A stretch of DNA of 64,000 nt from a cyanobacterium endosymbiont of Epithemia clementina EcSB. GTDB lineage: Bacteria > Cyanobacteriota > Cyanobacteriia > Cyanobacteriales > Microcystaceae. The position numbers and the translations under genes are program-made. Positions 1-10,464 of the stretch are shown here, one piece after another. Within the stretch, counting starts at the first letter, position 1; each line of letters opens with the position of its first letter. Under the pieces are notes generated by a model. It was not told where the DNA came from. It saw only the letters and a list, made by a program, of their open reading frames with translations, and searched no databases. The DNA is taken from NCBI RefSeq assembly GCF_029919255.1, contig NZ_CP123991.1:1729110-1793109 (forward strand). Reading direction: 5' to 3'.

Positions 1-833
<833 letters not shown>

Positions 834-874
834 TTCCCTAGGCTCTCAAGGTTCCCCATCTTGCATAATTTTTT

Positions 875-910
875 AAAGAGAGATGTTCTTTTGAATGTCT
901 CTTTTTCTTT
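875..910 (+). terminator. Probable groEL terminator
   Basis: AAAGAGA (875-881) pairs with TCTCTTT (898-904), followed by TTCTTT. The position just after the groEL stop fits a rho-independent terminator, although the stem is short and AT-rich. Confidence 0.55.
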
Positions 911-924
911 GGCTAAAAAAACAC

Positions 925-980
925 AATCACTAATTAACATTTTTTAAAAAATGTAATTTAAAAAATGTTAATTAGTGATT
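925..980. repeat. Perfect 24-bp inverted repeat
   Basis: Bases 925-948 are the exact reverse complement of 957-980, with an 8-base spacer. It lies between groEL and the macA-like gene and follows a separate terminator-like hairpin, so it is a second structure. It is one of a set of long AT-rich hairpins in this window. Confidence 0.85.
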
Positions 981-1116
981 AAGTGTCCTTTAGAGTTGAT
1001 TGCTCAAAAGTCTCTTAAGCAAGGTTTATTCTATTATCAAAGAGAAGAATAGGAGAAACGTTAATATAGTGGGAACAACTCTTTATCTTTAGTTTGTTTT
1101 TGTACTAGTAGTCCCT

Positions 1117-2562
1117 ATGGAAGTTCCTGTAATTGGTAAGTTAAACAGTCCCCTCCCTTTGATTTTAGCCCTGATGACTGGGGGCATCATCTTGGTCGGT
1201 GGCATGACCTACAAAATCGTTGAAACCCCAACTGCCGAAATTAAACTGAATGACTTAACCGTTCTGGTCAAACGGGAAACCTTGGCAGTAGAAATTGAAG
1301 CAAGTGGAACACTCGAACCTATGGAGAGTGTCAATCTTAGTCCGAAAAATCCAGGGAGACTACTGAAATTATTGGTACAACAGGGAATGTCTGTTAAACA
1401 AGGGCAAGTTCTCGCAGTCATGGAAAATACAGAGGTTCAAGCCGAAGGAAAACAAGCTCAAGCAAATTTTCAAAAAGCGGTCGCTGAACTTGAAGCAGCT
1501 AAAATTACCATCCCTAGTGAAATTAACCAAGCTCAAACCCGACTTATTCAAGCTGAAGCTCAACTTGAAGAAACTCAAGCGAATCTAGCACGAGCTCAAC
1601 AGAGAATCCCAAGATACATTGAGCAAATTAAGGCACAAATATTGGCTGCTCGTTCTCGCACTCAATTAGCAGCTTCGCGCGTCAAGCGCAATGAAGAATT
1701 AATGAAAGAAGGAGCAATTACCCACGATAGTTTTGATGAAGTGATTAGTGACTATCATAATGCAGAAGCAAATTTACTCGAAATTACCCAACGGCTCGAA
1801 CAAGCCCAAAACACAGCTAACCCAGAGATTAGTCAACTACAACAAGACATTATCCGATCTCAAGCTGCCGTTACTGAAGCAAAAATTGCTTTTGAAGAAC
1901 GGAAAAAAACAGCTCAGGCTGAAACCAGTCGCCTAGAAGCTTCTGTCACTGCTGCTAAGGCAGAATTAGAAAGAAAGATGATTCAATTCCAAGATACAGC
2001 TATTCGAGCTCCTTTTGACGGAATTATTACCCGAAAATATGCTAATGTTGGCGCATTTGTCACCCCAACTACCTCGGCGTCTACTTCCATCTTGGCTTTA
2101 GCACGAGGGTTAGAAGTAGTGGCCAAAGTTCCAGAGATGGATTTGGGGATGTTAGAAGTAGGACAACCGGTAAAAGTGATTGCTGATGCCTATCCCGATA
2201 AAATATTTCAAGGAAAAGTGATTCGTATTGCCCCAGAGGCAATTATTGACCGCAATGTCACTTCTTTTGAAGTCACTGTCGGGTTGGTGACAGGACAAGA
2301 TGAACTTAAGTCGAAAATGAATGTAGATGTTACCTTTTTAGGAAAGCAACTGAGTAATGCTCTAGTGGTTCCCACGATAGCCATCGTTACTCAAGAAGGA
2401 AAACTAGGAGTTATGGTTCCTGATCAAGACAATAACCCTCAATTTAAACCTGTTACTATCGGTATGGTTTTAGATAAAAAAACCGAAATTCTTTCTGGAT
2501 TAAATTCAGGAGATCGAGTTTTTATTGATATTCCTTCTAATAAGAAAGACAAGAAATCTTAA
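1117..2562 (+). CDS. MacA/HlyD-family efflux adaptor protein
   Basis: This is a 481-residue periplasmic adaptor (membrane fusion protein) of an ABC-type export system. Residues about 12-35 form an N-terminal membrane anchor. They are followed by a biotinyl-lipoyl-like half motif (about 66-105, ending GQVLAVMENTEV), a long Ala/Gln/Glu-rich coiled-coil hairpin (about 110-285) and the returning half motif with DTAIRAPFDGIITRKYANVG. The C-terminal beta-barrel holds the PVKVIADAYPD segment. Adaptors of this type link an inner-membrane FtsX-like permease to the outer membrane. The permease gene follows 155 bases downstream on the same strand, so the two probably act together. No ATPase gene lies between them or after them. 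The substrate cannot be told from sequence. Confidence 0.88.
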   Translation: MEVPVIGKLNSPLPLILALMTGGIILVGGMTYKIVETPTAEIKLNDLTVLVKRETLAVEIEASGTLEPMESVNLSPKNPGRLLKLLVQQGMSVKQGQVLAVMENTEVQAEGKQAQANFQKAVAELEAAKITIPSEINQAQTRLIQAEAQLEETQANLARAQQRIPRYIEQIKAQILAARSRTQLAASRVKRNEELMKEGAITHDSFDEVISDYHNAEANLLEITQRLEQAQNTANPEISQLQQDIIRSQAAVTEAKIAFEERKKTAQAETSRLEASVTAAKAELERKMIQFQDTAIRAPFDGIITRKYANVGAFVTPTTSASTSILALARGLEVVAKVPEMDLGMLEVGQPVKVIADAYPDKIFQGKVIRIAPEAIIDRNVTSFEVTVGLVTGQDELKSKMNVDVTFLGKQLSNALVVPTIAIVTQEGKLGVMVPDQDNNPQFKPVTIGMVLDKKTEILSGLNSGDRVFIDIPSNKKDKKS

Positions 2563-2717
2563 TTTTAATGACCGGAGTTCGAAATGTGACTAGATTCTGC
2601 TACGCAATGGAATTATGACTTGTTAACACAACAATAGTAGTTTAAGACTTCTGATATTGATCATTTGTCTACACGTTATATTGTGTTGAGCTCAAGGATT
2701 AACTATTAACTATTCAG

Positions 2718-3926
2718 ATGAACATTTTAGAAAGCTTTAAAATGTCAGCAGCTATGTTAGCTGCTAATAAATTACAAACTAGCTTAACCATGCTAGGGAT
2801 TATTATGGGCAATGCTTCCGTGATTGCTACTATTGGTTTAGGACAAGGATCACAAAAACTTGCTAACGAACAATTAAAGTCTTTAGGTCCTAATATTCTG
2901 TTCGTTATGCCAGGTAATCAAAAAAGCCGTCGAACAACTTTAAATGTTCCTCAAACACTTGTTTGGGAAGATGCACAGGCTATTGCTTCCCAAGTTTCTA
3001 GCATCAAGGCAGTCGCCCCAGAAATCAATCAACGTCAGTTAATTTCTTATAGAAATCAAAACACTAATGTAACCCTTGTTGGAACGAACTCTGAATATTC
3101 ATCCGTCCGAGACTTTCCAGTGGCAACGGGAAGGTTTATTAACCAAATTGATCTTAAACGTAATCAACGAGTGGCTGTAATTGGTTCAGAAATTGCCCAG
3201 AATTTATCTCTTTTCCTTGGGGAGAAAATTAGGATTAACAATATCAGTTTTGAAATTGTCGGAGTGATGGAACCTAAGGGGTCTTTTTTTGGGATTAACC
3301 AGGATGAAAGTATTATAATTCCCTTAACAACTATGGCTAACCAAATTGTCGGGCAAACTTCCCCTCATGGGGTAGCTTTAAGTCTAATTCATATAGAGGC
3401 AAAGAGTACAGATACTGTTCGCGCCGCTAAATTCCAGATCGAAAATTTACTACGCCTGAGACATCAAATTACGACCGAAGATGATTTCGGAGTCCGAACT
3501 TCTAAACAAATGATGTCTATTGTAAAAGTCATTACTTCAGGATTAACGATCATGTTAGTCGGCATTGCAAGTATTTCTTTAATTGTTGGTGGTATTGGCG
3601 TAATGAATATTATGTTAGTTTCCGTGACTGAACGCACCCCGGAAATTGGACTTCGGAAGGCATTAGGCGCAACCCAAGGAGATATTTTAATTCAGTTTTT
3701 GATTGAAGCAGTCATTATTGCTATTTCTGGAGGAGTTGTTGGGATTATATTAGGCGTTAGTATTTTAGTGTTAATTGGCATTATGTTTCCCCTATCTCCT
3801 GTCATTGCTTCTGAAACTATTTTTCTGTCTTTAGGTATTTCTGGGGGAATTGGTTTAGGCTTTGGGGTAATTCCAGCACAACGGGCAGCTAAACTTGATC
3901 CTATTGTTGCTTTAAGAAGTTCTTAA
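2718..3926 (+). CDS. MacB/FtsX-type ABC transporter permease
   Basis: This 402-residue inner-membrane permease has one N-terminal membrane segment (about 18-40), a large MacB_PCD-type periplasmic domain (about 45-250) and three C-terminal helices forming the FtsX domain (about 275-395). The FtsX signature is visible as GGIGVMNIMLVSVTERTPEI followed by GLRKALGA. It lacks the N-terminal ATP-binding domain found in E. coli MacB, so it needs a separate LolD-type ATPase. None is visible on either side. It probably pairs with the adaptor gene upstream. The spacer between them (2563-2717) shows no recognisable ATPase remnant. Confidence 0.88.
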   Translation: MNILESFKMSAAMLAANKLQTSLTMLGIIMGNASVIATIGLGQGSQKLANEQLKSLGPNILFVMPGNQKSRRTTLNVPQTLVWEDAQAIASQVSSIKAVAPEINQRQLISYRNQNTNVTLVGTNSEYSSVRDFPVATGRFINQIDLKRNQRVAVIGSEIAQNLSLFLGEKIRINNISFEIVGVMEPKGSFFGINQDESIIIPLTTMANQIVGQTSPHGVALSLIHIEAKSTDTVRAAKFQIENLLRLRHQITTEDDFGVRTSKQMMSIVKVITSGLTIMLVGIASISLIVGGIGVMNIMLVSVTERTPEIGLRKALGATQGDILIQFLIEAVIIAISGGVVGIILGVSILVLIGIMFPLSPVIASETIFLSLGISGGIGLGFGVIPAQRAAKLDPIVALRSS

Positions 3927-4889
3927 ATAGAGCAAGAAACTTAGGCGATTTTTTGAAAAAAATTAAGATTTTACTAAATCTGTTATGTAAAAATTAAAAA
4001 TATAAATACAAAATTTGATTGTTAATAACAGGCTTATCAAAGTCTATACTTCTTCTATAGGCAAAATTATAGTAAGTTTTGTATTTCAATTTAATTATGT
4101 TATGCTAAATATTTTTACTTGATTGATACTTATGATATCAAATGCTCAATCCAGTTTGCTAAATGAAATTCTAAATTTGGAAGAACTCACCATTGACTAT
4201 TATTTAGATTTTAAGTGACATAGGAATAGTTTTATTTTTTTAAAAAAATAGACTCAACAGTAACTTGCATCTACTGTGATTAAAATACTAGGAAACTTCA
4301 TCAAAATAATTAATTAACTATCAGAGATTTGCCTTGAATAAGGAAGGCAGTCTATCCCAATATTAATCGTCGTCAAATAAAATATAATTTATATAAATAA
4401 AATCAATGTAAAAAAAAGTTCAAATAAGAGTTCAGCTAAAAAAAGAACATATATCGAAAAATTCAAGAAAAAATCTTCGAAAAAATTCCAAATATAAATA
4501 TCAAGAATGTGGTCAAAAGCAATTGAGTAAGTTAAAAAGAAATAGAAACAATGCTTAAATATCACACTTGCTGAATTAAGACTCTAAACAGTTTCCGACG
4601 GCAACGGTTAGATGTAACTTAGTTTAAGAATATTTGTCCATAGTGCCACTCATTTGATAAACCTAATTCCCCATCCATATTCAGGTAAAAGGGTTAAAAG
4701 GTTGATTTTTTTACGATTCGCCGCGACCCACTATAGGATAATTTTAGAGGATAAATATTGACTGACAGTAATTTTTAGATAACTTGAATTGAGACTGTTG
4801 GTGAAACAACTTTTGGTAAGTTAACTACATAAACCAACAACTACCTCTCCTTAAGAGAACCCATTATTGATTGATAGTCAGTGGATAGC
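3927..4889. other. Eroded AT-rich spacer, no gene recognised
   Basis: About 960 bases rich in A and T, with stops in all frames. I see no family signature on either strand. It may hold decayed coding DNA, but nothing can be named. Confidence 0.6.
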
Positions 4890-5066
4890 TCAGTCAAAAA
4901 AATTTGACTTTAGATAGACAGTTTCTCTGAGAAGGCCTAGATCGTCAATGGGAGCAGGGGCAGCCATATCCGAAGGTAAAAAGGCACGAATACTCACGGA
5001 CACTAAGGCAACTAAAAATATTAGGACAATAAGAAAAGGAGCAATATATTGGCGAAAAAATGTCAT
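4890..5066 (-). CDS. Small single-span membrane protein, 58 aa
   Basis: An ATG at 5066 opens a 58-codon frame ending in TGA at 4892-4890. The product begins MTFFRQYIAP, continues with a strongly hydrophobic helix (about residues 10-29), then an Arg and a Pro/Ala-rich turn (PSDMAAPAPIDDL). This layout, a short cytosolic start, one membrane span and a Pro-rich outer tail, is typical of small cyanobacterial membrane subunits, and its codon content looks coding compared with the flanks. I do not recognise the family. The last dozen residues (from LRETVY) look less ordered and could be a changed C-terminus. No strong ribosome site is visible. Confidence 0.45.
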   Translation of the reverse strand: MTFFRQYIAPFLIVLIFLVALVSVSIRAFLPSDMAAPAPIDDLGLLRETVYLKSNFFD

Positions 5067-5340
5067 GGTTATGGGTTAAACAGGTCAAATTTTAAAAATA
5101 GAAAGGGCCTATGTTTGATTAAAATTATAAGTGGCAACTATAGAATGGTTGACACCTATTTTGTTTCATTGTTCTTACGAACATATCTTAGAACAGATAG
5201 GAAAAGGGCAATTCTGCGAGAATTATCCCATTTAGTCAGTCTGTGCCGGACTAACATCGTGTCTTGCTCAGACGGTCAAACATCATAGCACACGACGTCA
5301 TCCACTGACGGACTACCCTGAAGGGAGAACATTATAGGGT

Positions 5341-5661
5341 TTAATCAATGCAGAAGAAAAACTAAGCTTACAATATCACTTTAACTGAATTATTTATGTC
5401 TTATTAGGTTCAAAACACGCCCATCAACGTCAAATAATTCATTGCGATATCAACCCAGAAAATATTTTACTCAATTTAACGGCTCAAGGATAGACAGCAA
5501 TGATTCGCATTTTCGGTATTGCTCGTCTGATTCAAGAGGAGGAAAACTCAAGTAAAGGAGAAAGTTACATCGGCTCTTCTGCTCATATAGCTGCTGAAAG
5601 AACTTATGATAACCATATTTTATGGGACATCCTCTATTTTGGTAGCGCTCTTATTTTATAA
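5341..5661 (+). pseudogene. Ser/Thr protein kinase remnant
   Basis: One frame encodes QRQIIHCDINPENILL, matching the HRDIKPENILL catalytic loop of Hanks-type kinases, with the Arg changed to Cys and the Lys to Asn. After an in-frame TAG (5491-5493) comes MIRIFGIARLIQEEEN, matching the magnesium-binding DFG loop with the Asp replaced. Further on, SYIGSSAHIAAERTY corresponds to the GTPxYMAPE activation segment. Another stop (TGA) lies upstream at about 5386. The N-lobe and the C-terminus are missing. Loss of the catalytic residues and the stop codons show a dead gene. Confidence 0.85.
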
Positions 5662-5907
5662 ATAAACATTAAGAGAAATATCCTTTTCTGAACTTCCTAA
5701 GAGTTTAATATTAACTCATCTTAACTAACTAGTCACTATTACTGCTCAGATTCCTAAGTATTTGAGAGTAATTATTCAAAATAATATTATATGATTGGAG
5801 CAAATTATAACCATAAGGTATCAGCATAACTGATAGTGCTCACTTGAGTATTTTATTACTTCTTTCCTGATTAGAAAACTGTCTTAACATTTTTTTCTAG
5901 TACAAAA

Positions 5908-8730
5908 TCAATAATGCGAGTTATTTTGCATATTGAGAAATTGAGTAAATTCTGGCTGAAATAAAAGTTTAATGGGTCCAGTTGGTCCATTTCGGTGTTT
6001 TGTAATAATTATCTCTGCAATTCCCCTATCTACAGTGTCGGTATTATAATACTCATCACGATATAACATCATAATCAAATCAGCATCCTGTTCAATTGCC
6101 CCACTTTCTCTTAAATCTGACATCATAGGACGTTTATTATTTCTTGTTTCAACAGCACGACTTAACTGAGATAAAGCAACAATAGGAACATTTATTTCGC
6201 GGGCTAACCCTTTTAAAGAACGGGTAATTTTGGACAATTCTTGGGTCCGATTTTCACTCCCGCCTCCTTCCATTAATTGTAAATAATCAATTAAAACTAA
6301 CCCTAAATCTCCTTTTTGTTCTGCTTTTAAACGCCTTATCTGAGAACGAATTTGCATTACGGTTATGTTAGCAGCATCATCAATATAAATTGGCATTTCT
6401 GATAGGTTTCCCAAGGCTAAACTTAACTGTTCATATTCATTTTGAACAAATCTTCCTGTTCGTAAACGATTACCTTCAATTTTGGACTCAGCAGCCAATA
6501 ATCTTAAGGAAAGTTGTTCTTTTGACATTTCTAAGCTAAAAATAGCTATAGGTAACTTACTATTTTTGGCAATATTAGCAGCCATAGCTAAGCCGAAAGC
6601 TGTGTTATGTACACAAATGTCATTAGCAACAAAATTATGAGTTTTAGGAATAGTTAAATCATAGACTTGTTGTTCACCAGTATATTCAATTGAGGCAATT
6701 TCATCCCAATAAACCTCACTTGTTGCTAGTTGCTCTAAAGATAAATCATCTAAAGTCAGGGCTAATTTTAAGAGTTTAGTTCGTGATAATGCTCGTTTAC
6801 GAAGATGAAGATTATCATAGCTTTCAATACCAAATTTTTTTTCTAGGCCTGTCCTGACTTTCTTTTTTTTGGAAAGGGCTATTTTTTGCCAAATTTCTAT
6901 TGGAATAAGGTCGCAATTAGTTTCATATTGTTGTTTTACTAAAGCTTTTTTAGCTAAGCCAATTACTTTTTCTTTTCCAAAGATTCCTATCTCGTCAATA
7001 AAGATTGTAATTGATCGAGCCTCAGTAATATTAATTGGCCAGGTTATCTTATAATGACTTTTGTATTTTACAAATTGTTTTTTTATACTAGCAATTATAC
7101 CAAATCTTAGTAATAAATGTTGGATTTGACGAGCTAAACTTCTACTGAATGAACAATAACCCAGTTGAACTTGTCCACTTTTAAAAACAGAAATCCATCC
7201 ATTAGTAGCAAACAAGCGATTAAGAAACAAACTCAATAGTTGGGGCTGTAACTCAAAAATAATTGACGGAATCGTTTTATTGTAAGCATCTTTACCCCAT
7301 AAACCTAATCCTTCTAACCAAATTTTTAATGGATTTTTCCCATTATCGCTAATACTAGCTATTTCATAATAAGCGAGTTCTTGGGAATCAACTTGTAAAA
7401 TTTGACATAGGTTATCAAATTTTTTTTGATTTAGTACATAATTTCCTTGTTTACAATCATAGATCAAGGAAGGATGAACTCTTAATAATTTAGCTAATTT
7501 TTTATTAGACAAATTATTAGATTCGGTCACTTTCCTAATAAGATCTGCAAAGATTATACGATGAGTTATAATAAATTCCAAATCTCCTACTGTATAAAAA
7601 CTTGAATTTCTTGTCTGTCGTGAAATTTTGCGCCTTACTTTTACTCCTTTAAAGTTAGTTACAGATTTAATAAAATCTTCTTGTAGTAAAGGATTATTAT
7701 TAGTGAATAAAGGATAATTTTTGCTTAAACAACCATCACCTATTAAATAGGCTAATAATTTAACTTGGTGCTCGGGAAGTATTCCAGTCCCAAAAATATT
7801 AATTTTTCGAGGAATGGCAATTTTATCACCTAGTGTTAGTTGTGAAAGTTGCTGCCATCCCCGAATAGTTAAATAAGGGTGGTTTAAGGTTGTTTCAATA
7901 TAACGTCCTAGTTTAGTGGTTACTCTAAATACTGGTTTGACACCATCATCTATAAAATTAGATGGATCAGTTATCCTAAACTTCCAATCTTGATTTAACG
8001 TTAATAATTGACCCTGACGACGATGATAAATTTCTTCTATTGTTACTAAACTGCCGTCAGCTAAAACAATTTCTGAATTAGCTGCTAAACATTTCCCCAT
8101 AGAAGGCCGTCCTGCAATGATAATTAAATCAGAACGCTGTAACCCTCCTGTCATAGCATCTAAATCATAGAAATCCGTTTGAATTCCAGGTAAAGATATT
8201 TTTTGATGACGTTTTTCTAATTCACTGTAGGTTTGTACTAAAGTATCAGCAATAGGAATTAATCCTTCTTGAGGACGCTTTTGAGTTAACCTAAAAATTT
8301 TCTTTTCTGACTCATCTAAAATTTGGTCTAATTCTTTAGTGTTTTCAAATCCTAATTCTACTATTTCATGACCGGATGAAATTAATTGACGGCGTAGGTA
8401 TTTCTCCATTATTAATGCGCCATAACGATCAATATTGACGGCTGAAACTGTACGATCTAATAATTGCATTAATTTATCAATGCCGCCTACTTTTTCGAGA
8501 AGTTGATGATCTTCTAGAGAACTTTTTATCGTTAACAAATCAACTGGTTTTCCTTGAGCGTGAAGCTTCAACGCTGCCTCATAGATTTCTTTATGAACTG
8601 GGACATAAAAAGCATCTGGGGTAATTAAATCTACTATCCGTCCCATGGCATCTCGATCCAGTAAAATACCGCCTAAAATGGATTCTTCTGCTTCAATATT
8701 TTGGGGAGGTAGGGCATTATTAGCAACCAT
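5908..8730 (-). CDS. dnaB: Replicative DNA helicase DnaB with intein
   Basis: The 940-residue product is DnaB, the hexameric helicase that unwinds the replication fork. The N-terminal DnaB domain spans about 1-110, and the RecA-like ATPase begins near 185. The Walker A motif GRPSMGK ends at residue 213 and is interrupted by an intein at 214-709. The helicase resumes with TAFGLAMAAN and includes IFSLEMS, the Walker B-like LVLIDYLQLM, and the Arg-finger region SDLRESGAIEQDADLI. The joined exteins total 444 residues, the normal DnaB length with no decay visible. Without protein splicing the ATP-binding loop would be broken, so active helicase depends on the intein. It is transcribed alone, with about 1.7 kb of gene-free DNA upstream. 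Confidence 0.97.
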   Translation of the reverse strand: MVANNALPPQNIEAEESILGGILLDRDAMGRIVDLITPDAFYVPVHKEIYEAALKLHAQGKPVDLLTIKSSLEDHQLLEKVGGIDKLMQLLDRTVSAVNIDRYGALIMEKYLRRQLISSGHEIVELGFENTKELDQILDESEKKIFRLTQKRPQEGLIPIADTLVQTYSELEKRHQKISLPGIQTDFYDLDAMTGGLQRSDLIIIAGRPSMGKCLAANSEIVLADGSLVTIEEIYHRRQGQLLTLNQDWKFRITDPSNFIDDGVKPVFRVTTKLGRYIETTLNHPYLTIRGWQQLSQLTLGDKIAIPRKINIFGTGILPEHQVKLLAYLIGDGCLSKNYPLFTNNNPLLQEDFIKSVTNFKGVKVRRKISRQTRNSSFYTVGDLEFIITHRIIFADLIRKVTESNNLSNKKLAKLLRVHPSLIYDCKQGNYVLNQKKFDNLCQILQVDSQELAYYEIASISDNGKNPLKIWLEGLGLWGKDAYNKTIPSIIFELQPQLLSLFLNRLFATNGWISVFKSGQVQLGYCSFSRSLARQIQHLLLRFGIIASIKKQFVKYKSHYKITWPINITEARSITIFIDEIGIFGKEKVIGLAKKALVKQQYETNCDLIPIEIWQKIALSKKKKVRTGLEKKFGIESYDNLHLRKRALSRTKLLKLALTLDDLSLEQLATSEVYWDEIASIEYTGEQQVYDLTIPKTHNFVANDICVHNTAFGLAMAANIAKNSKLPIAIFSLEMSKEQLSLRLLAAESKIEGNRLRTGRFVQNEYEQLSLALGNLSEMPIYIDDAANITVMQIRSQIRRLKAEQKGDLGLVLIDYLQLMEGGGSENRTQELSKITRSLKGLAREINVPIVALSQLSRAVETRNNKRPMMSDLRESGAIEQDADLIMMLYRDEYYNTDTVDRGIAEIIITKHRNGPTGPIKLLFQPEFTQFLNMQNNSHY
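6604..8091 (-). mobile_element. LAGLIDADG intein inserted in DnaB Walker A loop
   Basis: This in-frame 496-residue element corresponds to DnaB residues 214-709. It starts with Cys214 and ends with His-Asn (VHN) before Thr710, the residues needed for both splice junctions. Block B is seen as TLNHPYLT (His284), and the C-terminal blocks as VYDLTIPKTHNFVANDICVHN positions 689-709. The first endonuclease motif is LAYLIGDGC (326-334), and the second is around LNRLFATNGW (503-512). Between them, about 405-455, lies a helix-turn-helix-like stretch (NKKLAKLLRVHPSLIYDCKQ). It looks full length, with both splicing and homing parts, rather than a mini-intein. Confidence 0.93.
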
Positions 8731-8934
8731 AAAGTTACGGTTTTATAAATCTGGAGTATTAAGAGACTGAATTATTATACTATAGCGATTACTTTCTGCA
8801 TCTAATGGATGATCTTAACTTATAAGAAAAAGAATCAAAGTTAAAAAGAAAATAAATTAATATATTGCTATGTATAATAGCTTTATTTCTAATTTAGAAG
8901 CTGTATTGTAGAAATTTAGTTAAATAAAGGATGC

Positions 8935-8983
8935 AAATAAACTAGATATAGTTAGTAATATGGTAATTATATCTAGTTTATTT
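8935..8983. repeat. Perfect 16-bp inverted repeat
   Basis: Bases 8935-8950 (AAATAAACTAGATATA) are the exact reverse complement of 8968-8983, separated by 17 bases. It lies in gene-free DNA upstream of dnaB, not directly after any gene. Confidence 0.85.
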
Positions 8984-9343
8984 AGATTTCCCTAAAGTTT
9001 TACTAAATTGAGAACGAGTAATTTTTGTGGACAAAATATAAGAATCTTTAAAGATTATCGGTGTATCCAGAACATTTTTGGATAAAATATCCGCATATAT
9101 ATTTTATATTTTTTATTATTTTTAGGTCCATGTTAAAAATTTACTCATTTAGAAAATTTTAAAATACTAGTTTATGAAAAGTTAGTGATATTTTTAGATA
9201 TCTATACAGAGATAGTAGTAACTCACCGTTGATTAATGTGGTTATTTGAAATTTTTAAAAATCTAACTTGTCATAGGTTTTTTATATTTCTATCCCCTAA
9301 AATAGGCAATTAATCTTATTATTTATTTTTATATTTAACAAAT

Positions 9344-9386
9344 TAGATAAACTCTAATTTTGTTTTTGACAATTAGAGTTTATCTA
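9344..9386. repeat. Perfect 16-bp inverted repeat
   Basis: Bases 9344-9359 (TAGATAAACTCTAATT) pair exactly with 9371-9386 across an 11-base loop. No gene ends close by, so it may be the terminator of a lost gene. Confidence 0.85.
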
Positions 9387-10296
9387 GTAAGTATCACACC
9401 AATGAGTAATTGTGATTCTTTTTAGATTTAAAACTGAAATATACTTGTTATGTTTAGATAAAAGTTCCAAGAAAATCGTTTTTTCTGGAACTGCCAAGCC
9501 TCTTATTCTTTGTACCCCATCAGTAGTATTTAAGAACTATCGCATTTTATATGGCATTTAAATCGGCAATATATTTTTACAATCTTTTAAATTTTACCTC
9601 TCGGTAATTTTCTTATTTAATGTAACTTTTCAGATTTTTTAGAAAGATATCTACAACTGCTTCTATGATTTAATTTACTTAATAAGAATATAACATCCTT
9701 GATTTTAAATTCAAACAAAATAATCATTAGCCTCTATATTATAAATAAGTTAATTTTAAGTTGTTCCATACGTTACAACAGTAGTGTCTACTATAAATCT
9801 TTACTTTTACAATAGTTATTTATGTTGTAATAATTTTAATTGTTACTTAGTTAAACTGTCACCTTAAATATCCTTAAGATCAATATCAGTATTGATTGTT
9901 TCTACAAATTTGTTAAAACAATTAACCCATGCCATTCAGCGACTAACAAACAATACATCGATTTGATAACTTTGTTTAACCATCTCTAAAATTGTAGACC
10001 CTAATATATGGGTCTTTCAATATTTTGAGGCAAAAAAATATTCTTCCAATTTTGTCAATAAAATCGGTTTGCTTAAGCTTACTCTAATGAGATTAATAAC
10101 ACTTTTTTTCTGTTAATCAACATAATTAGTTTTGTTTTAAGCATTTAGAGTTTTATCTTCTTAAGAAGATCAAGTTTATTTCAGTTAATAATTTATTTTG
10201 TTTAAAATCGAATCATAATTTTTGCTTTCTAGTATTCTAGATTACCGATAATTTAATGTATTAAAATCAACCAGAGAACAGTTTTAATAATAACAA

Positions 10297-10325
10297 GGGT
10301 GCGCCACTCCGATTGTAACGCACCC
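10297..10325 (-). terminator. Probable tal terminator
   Basis: GGGTGCG (10297-10303) pairs with CGCACCC (10319-10325). It is the most GC-rich stem in a very AT-rich stretch, and the minus-strand continuation begins TTGTTATTATT. It lies about 140 bases past the current tal stop and just beyond the frameshifted EF-hand tail, where the original gene would have ended. Confidence 0.6.
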
Positions 10326-10385
10326 CAACTGAATAAACTTTAAAAATAGACTTAGATTCAAATTAAACAAACAGCTGACTATCGC

Positions 10386-10463
10386 CTATTTCTTACGGGT
10401 AATAAAACCATCTCCATCTAAGTTATAATCACAGAAAATATCAACCGCAGTATAGACATACTT
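10386..10463 (-). pseudogene. Frameshifted EF-hand remnant of transaldolase tail
   Basis: Just past the tal stop, in another frame, the minus strand encodes YTAVDIFCDYNLDGDGFITR, then a stop at 10388-10386. The D-x-N-x-D-G-D-G-F-I pattern is a canonical EF-hand calcium loop. Many cyanobacterial transaldolases of about 390 residues carry a C-terminal EF-hand domain. This stretch is probably that domain, cut off from the enzyme by a small indel near 10465. A second EF hand is not seen. Confidence 0.75.
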
Positions 10464-10464
10464 T

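Larger units (their letters stand above)
8731..10385. other. Long AT-rich gene-free region
   Basis: About 1.65 kb between the dnaB start and the tal remnant. No frame shows a family signature on either strand. It holds two clear hairpins (8935-8983 and 9344-9386) and a GC-rich hairpin near the tal end (10297-10325), listed separately. Confidence 0.65.

Noticed and set aside
2563-2717. Remnant of an ABC ATPase gene between adaptor and permease
   Set aside because: The 155 bases show no Walker or signature motif in any frame, so deletion is only a guess.
5049-5288. 79-codon plus frame
   Set aside because: It overlaps the start of the 58-residue minus-strand gene, has no ribosome site and no protein-like pattern.
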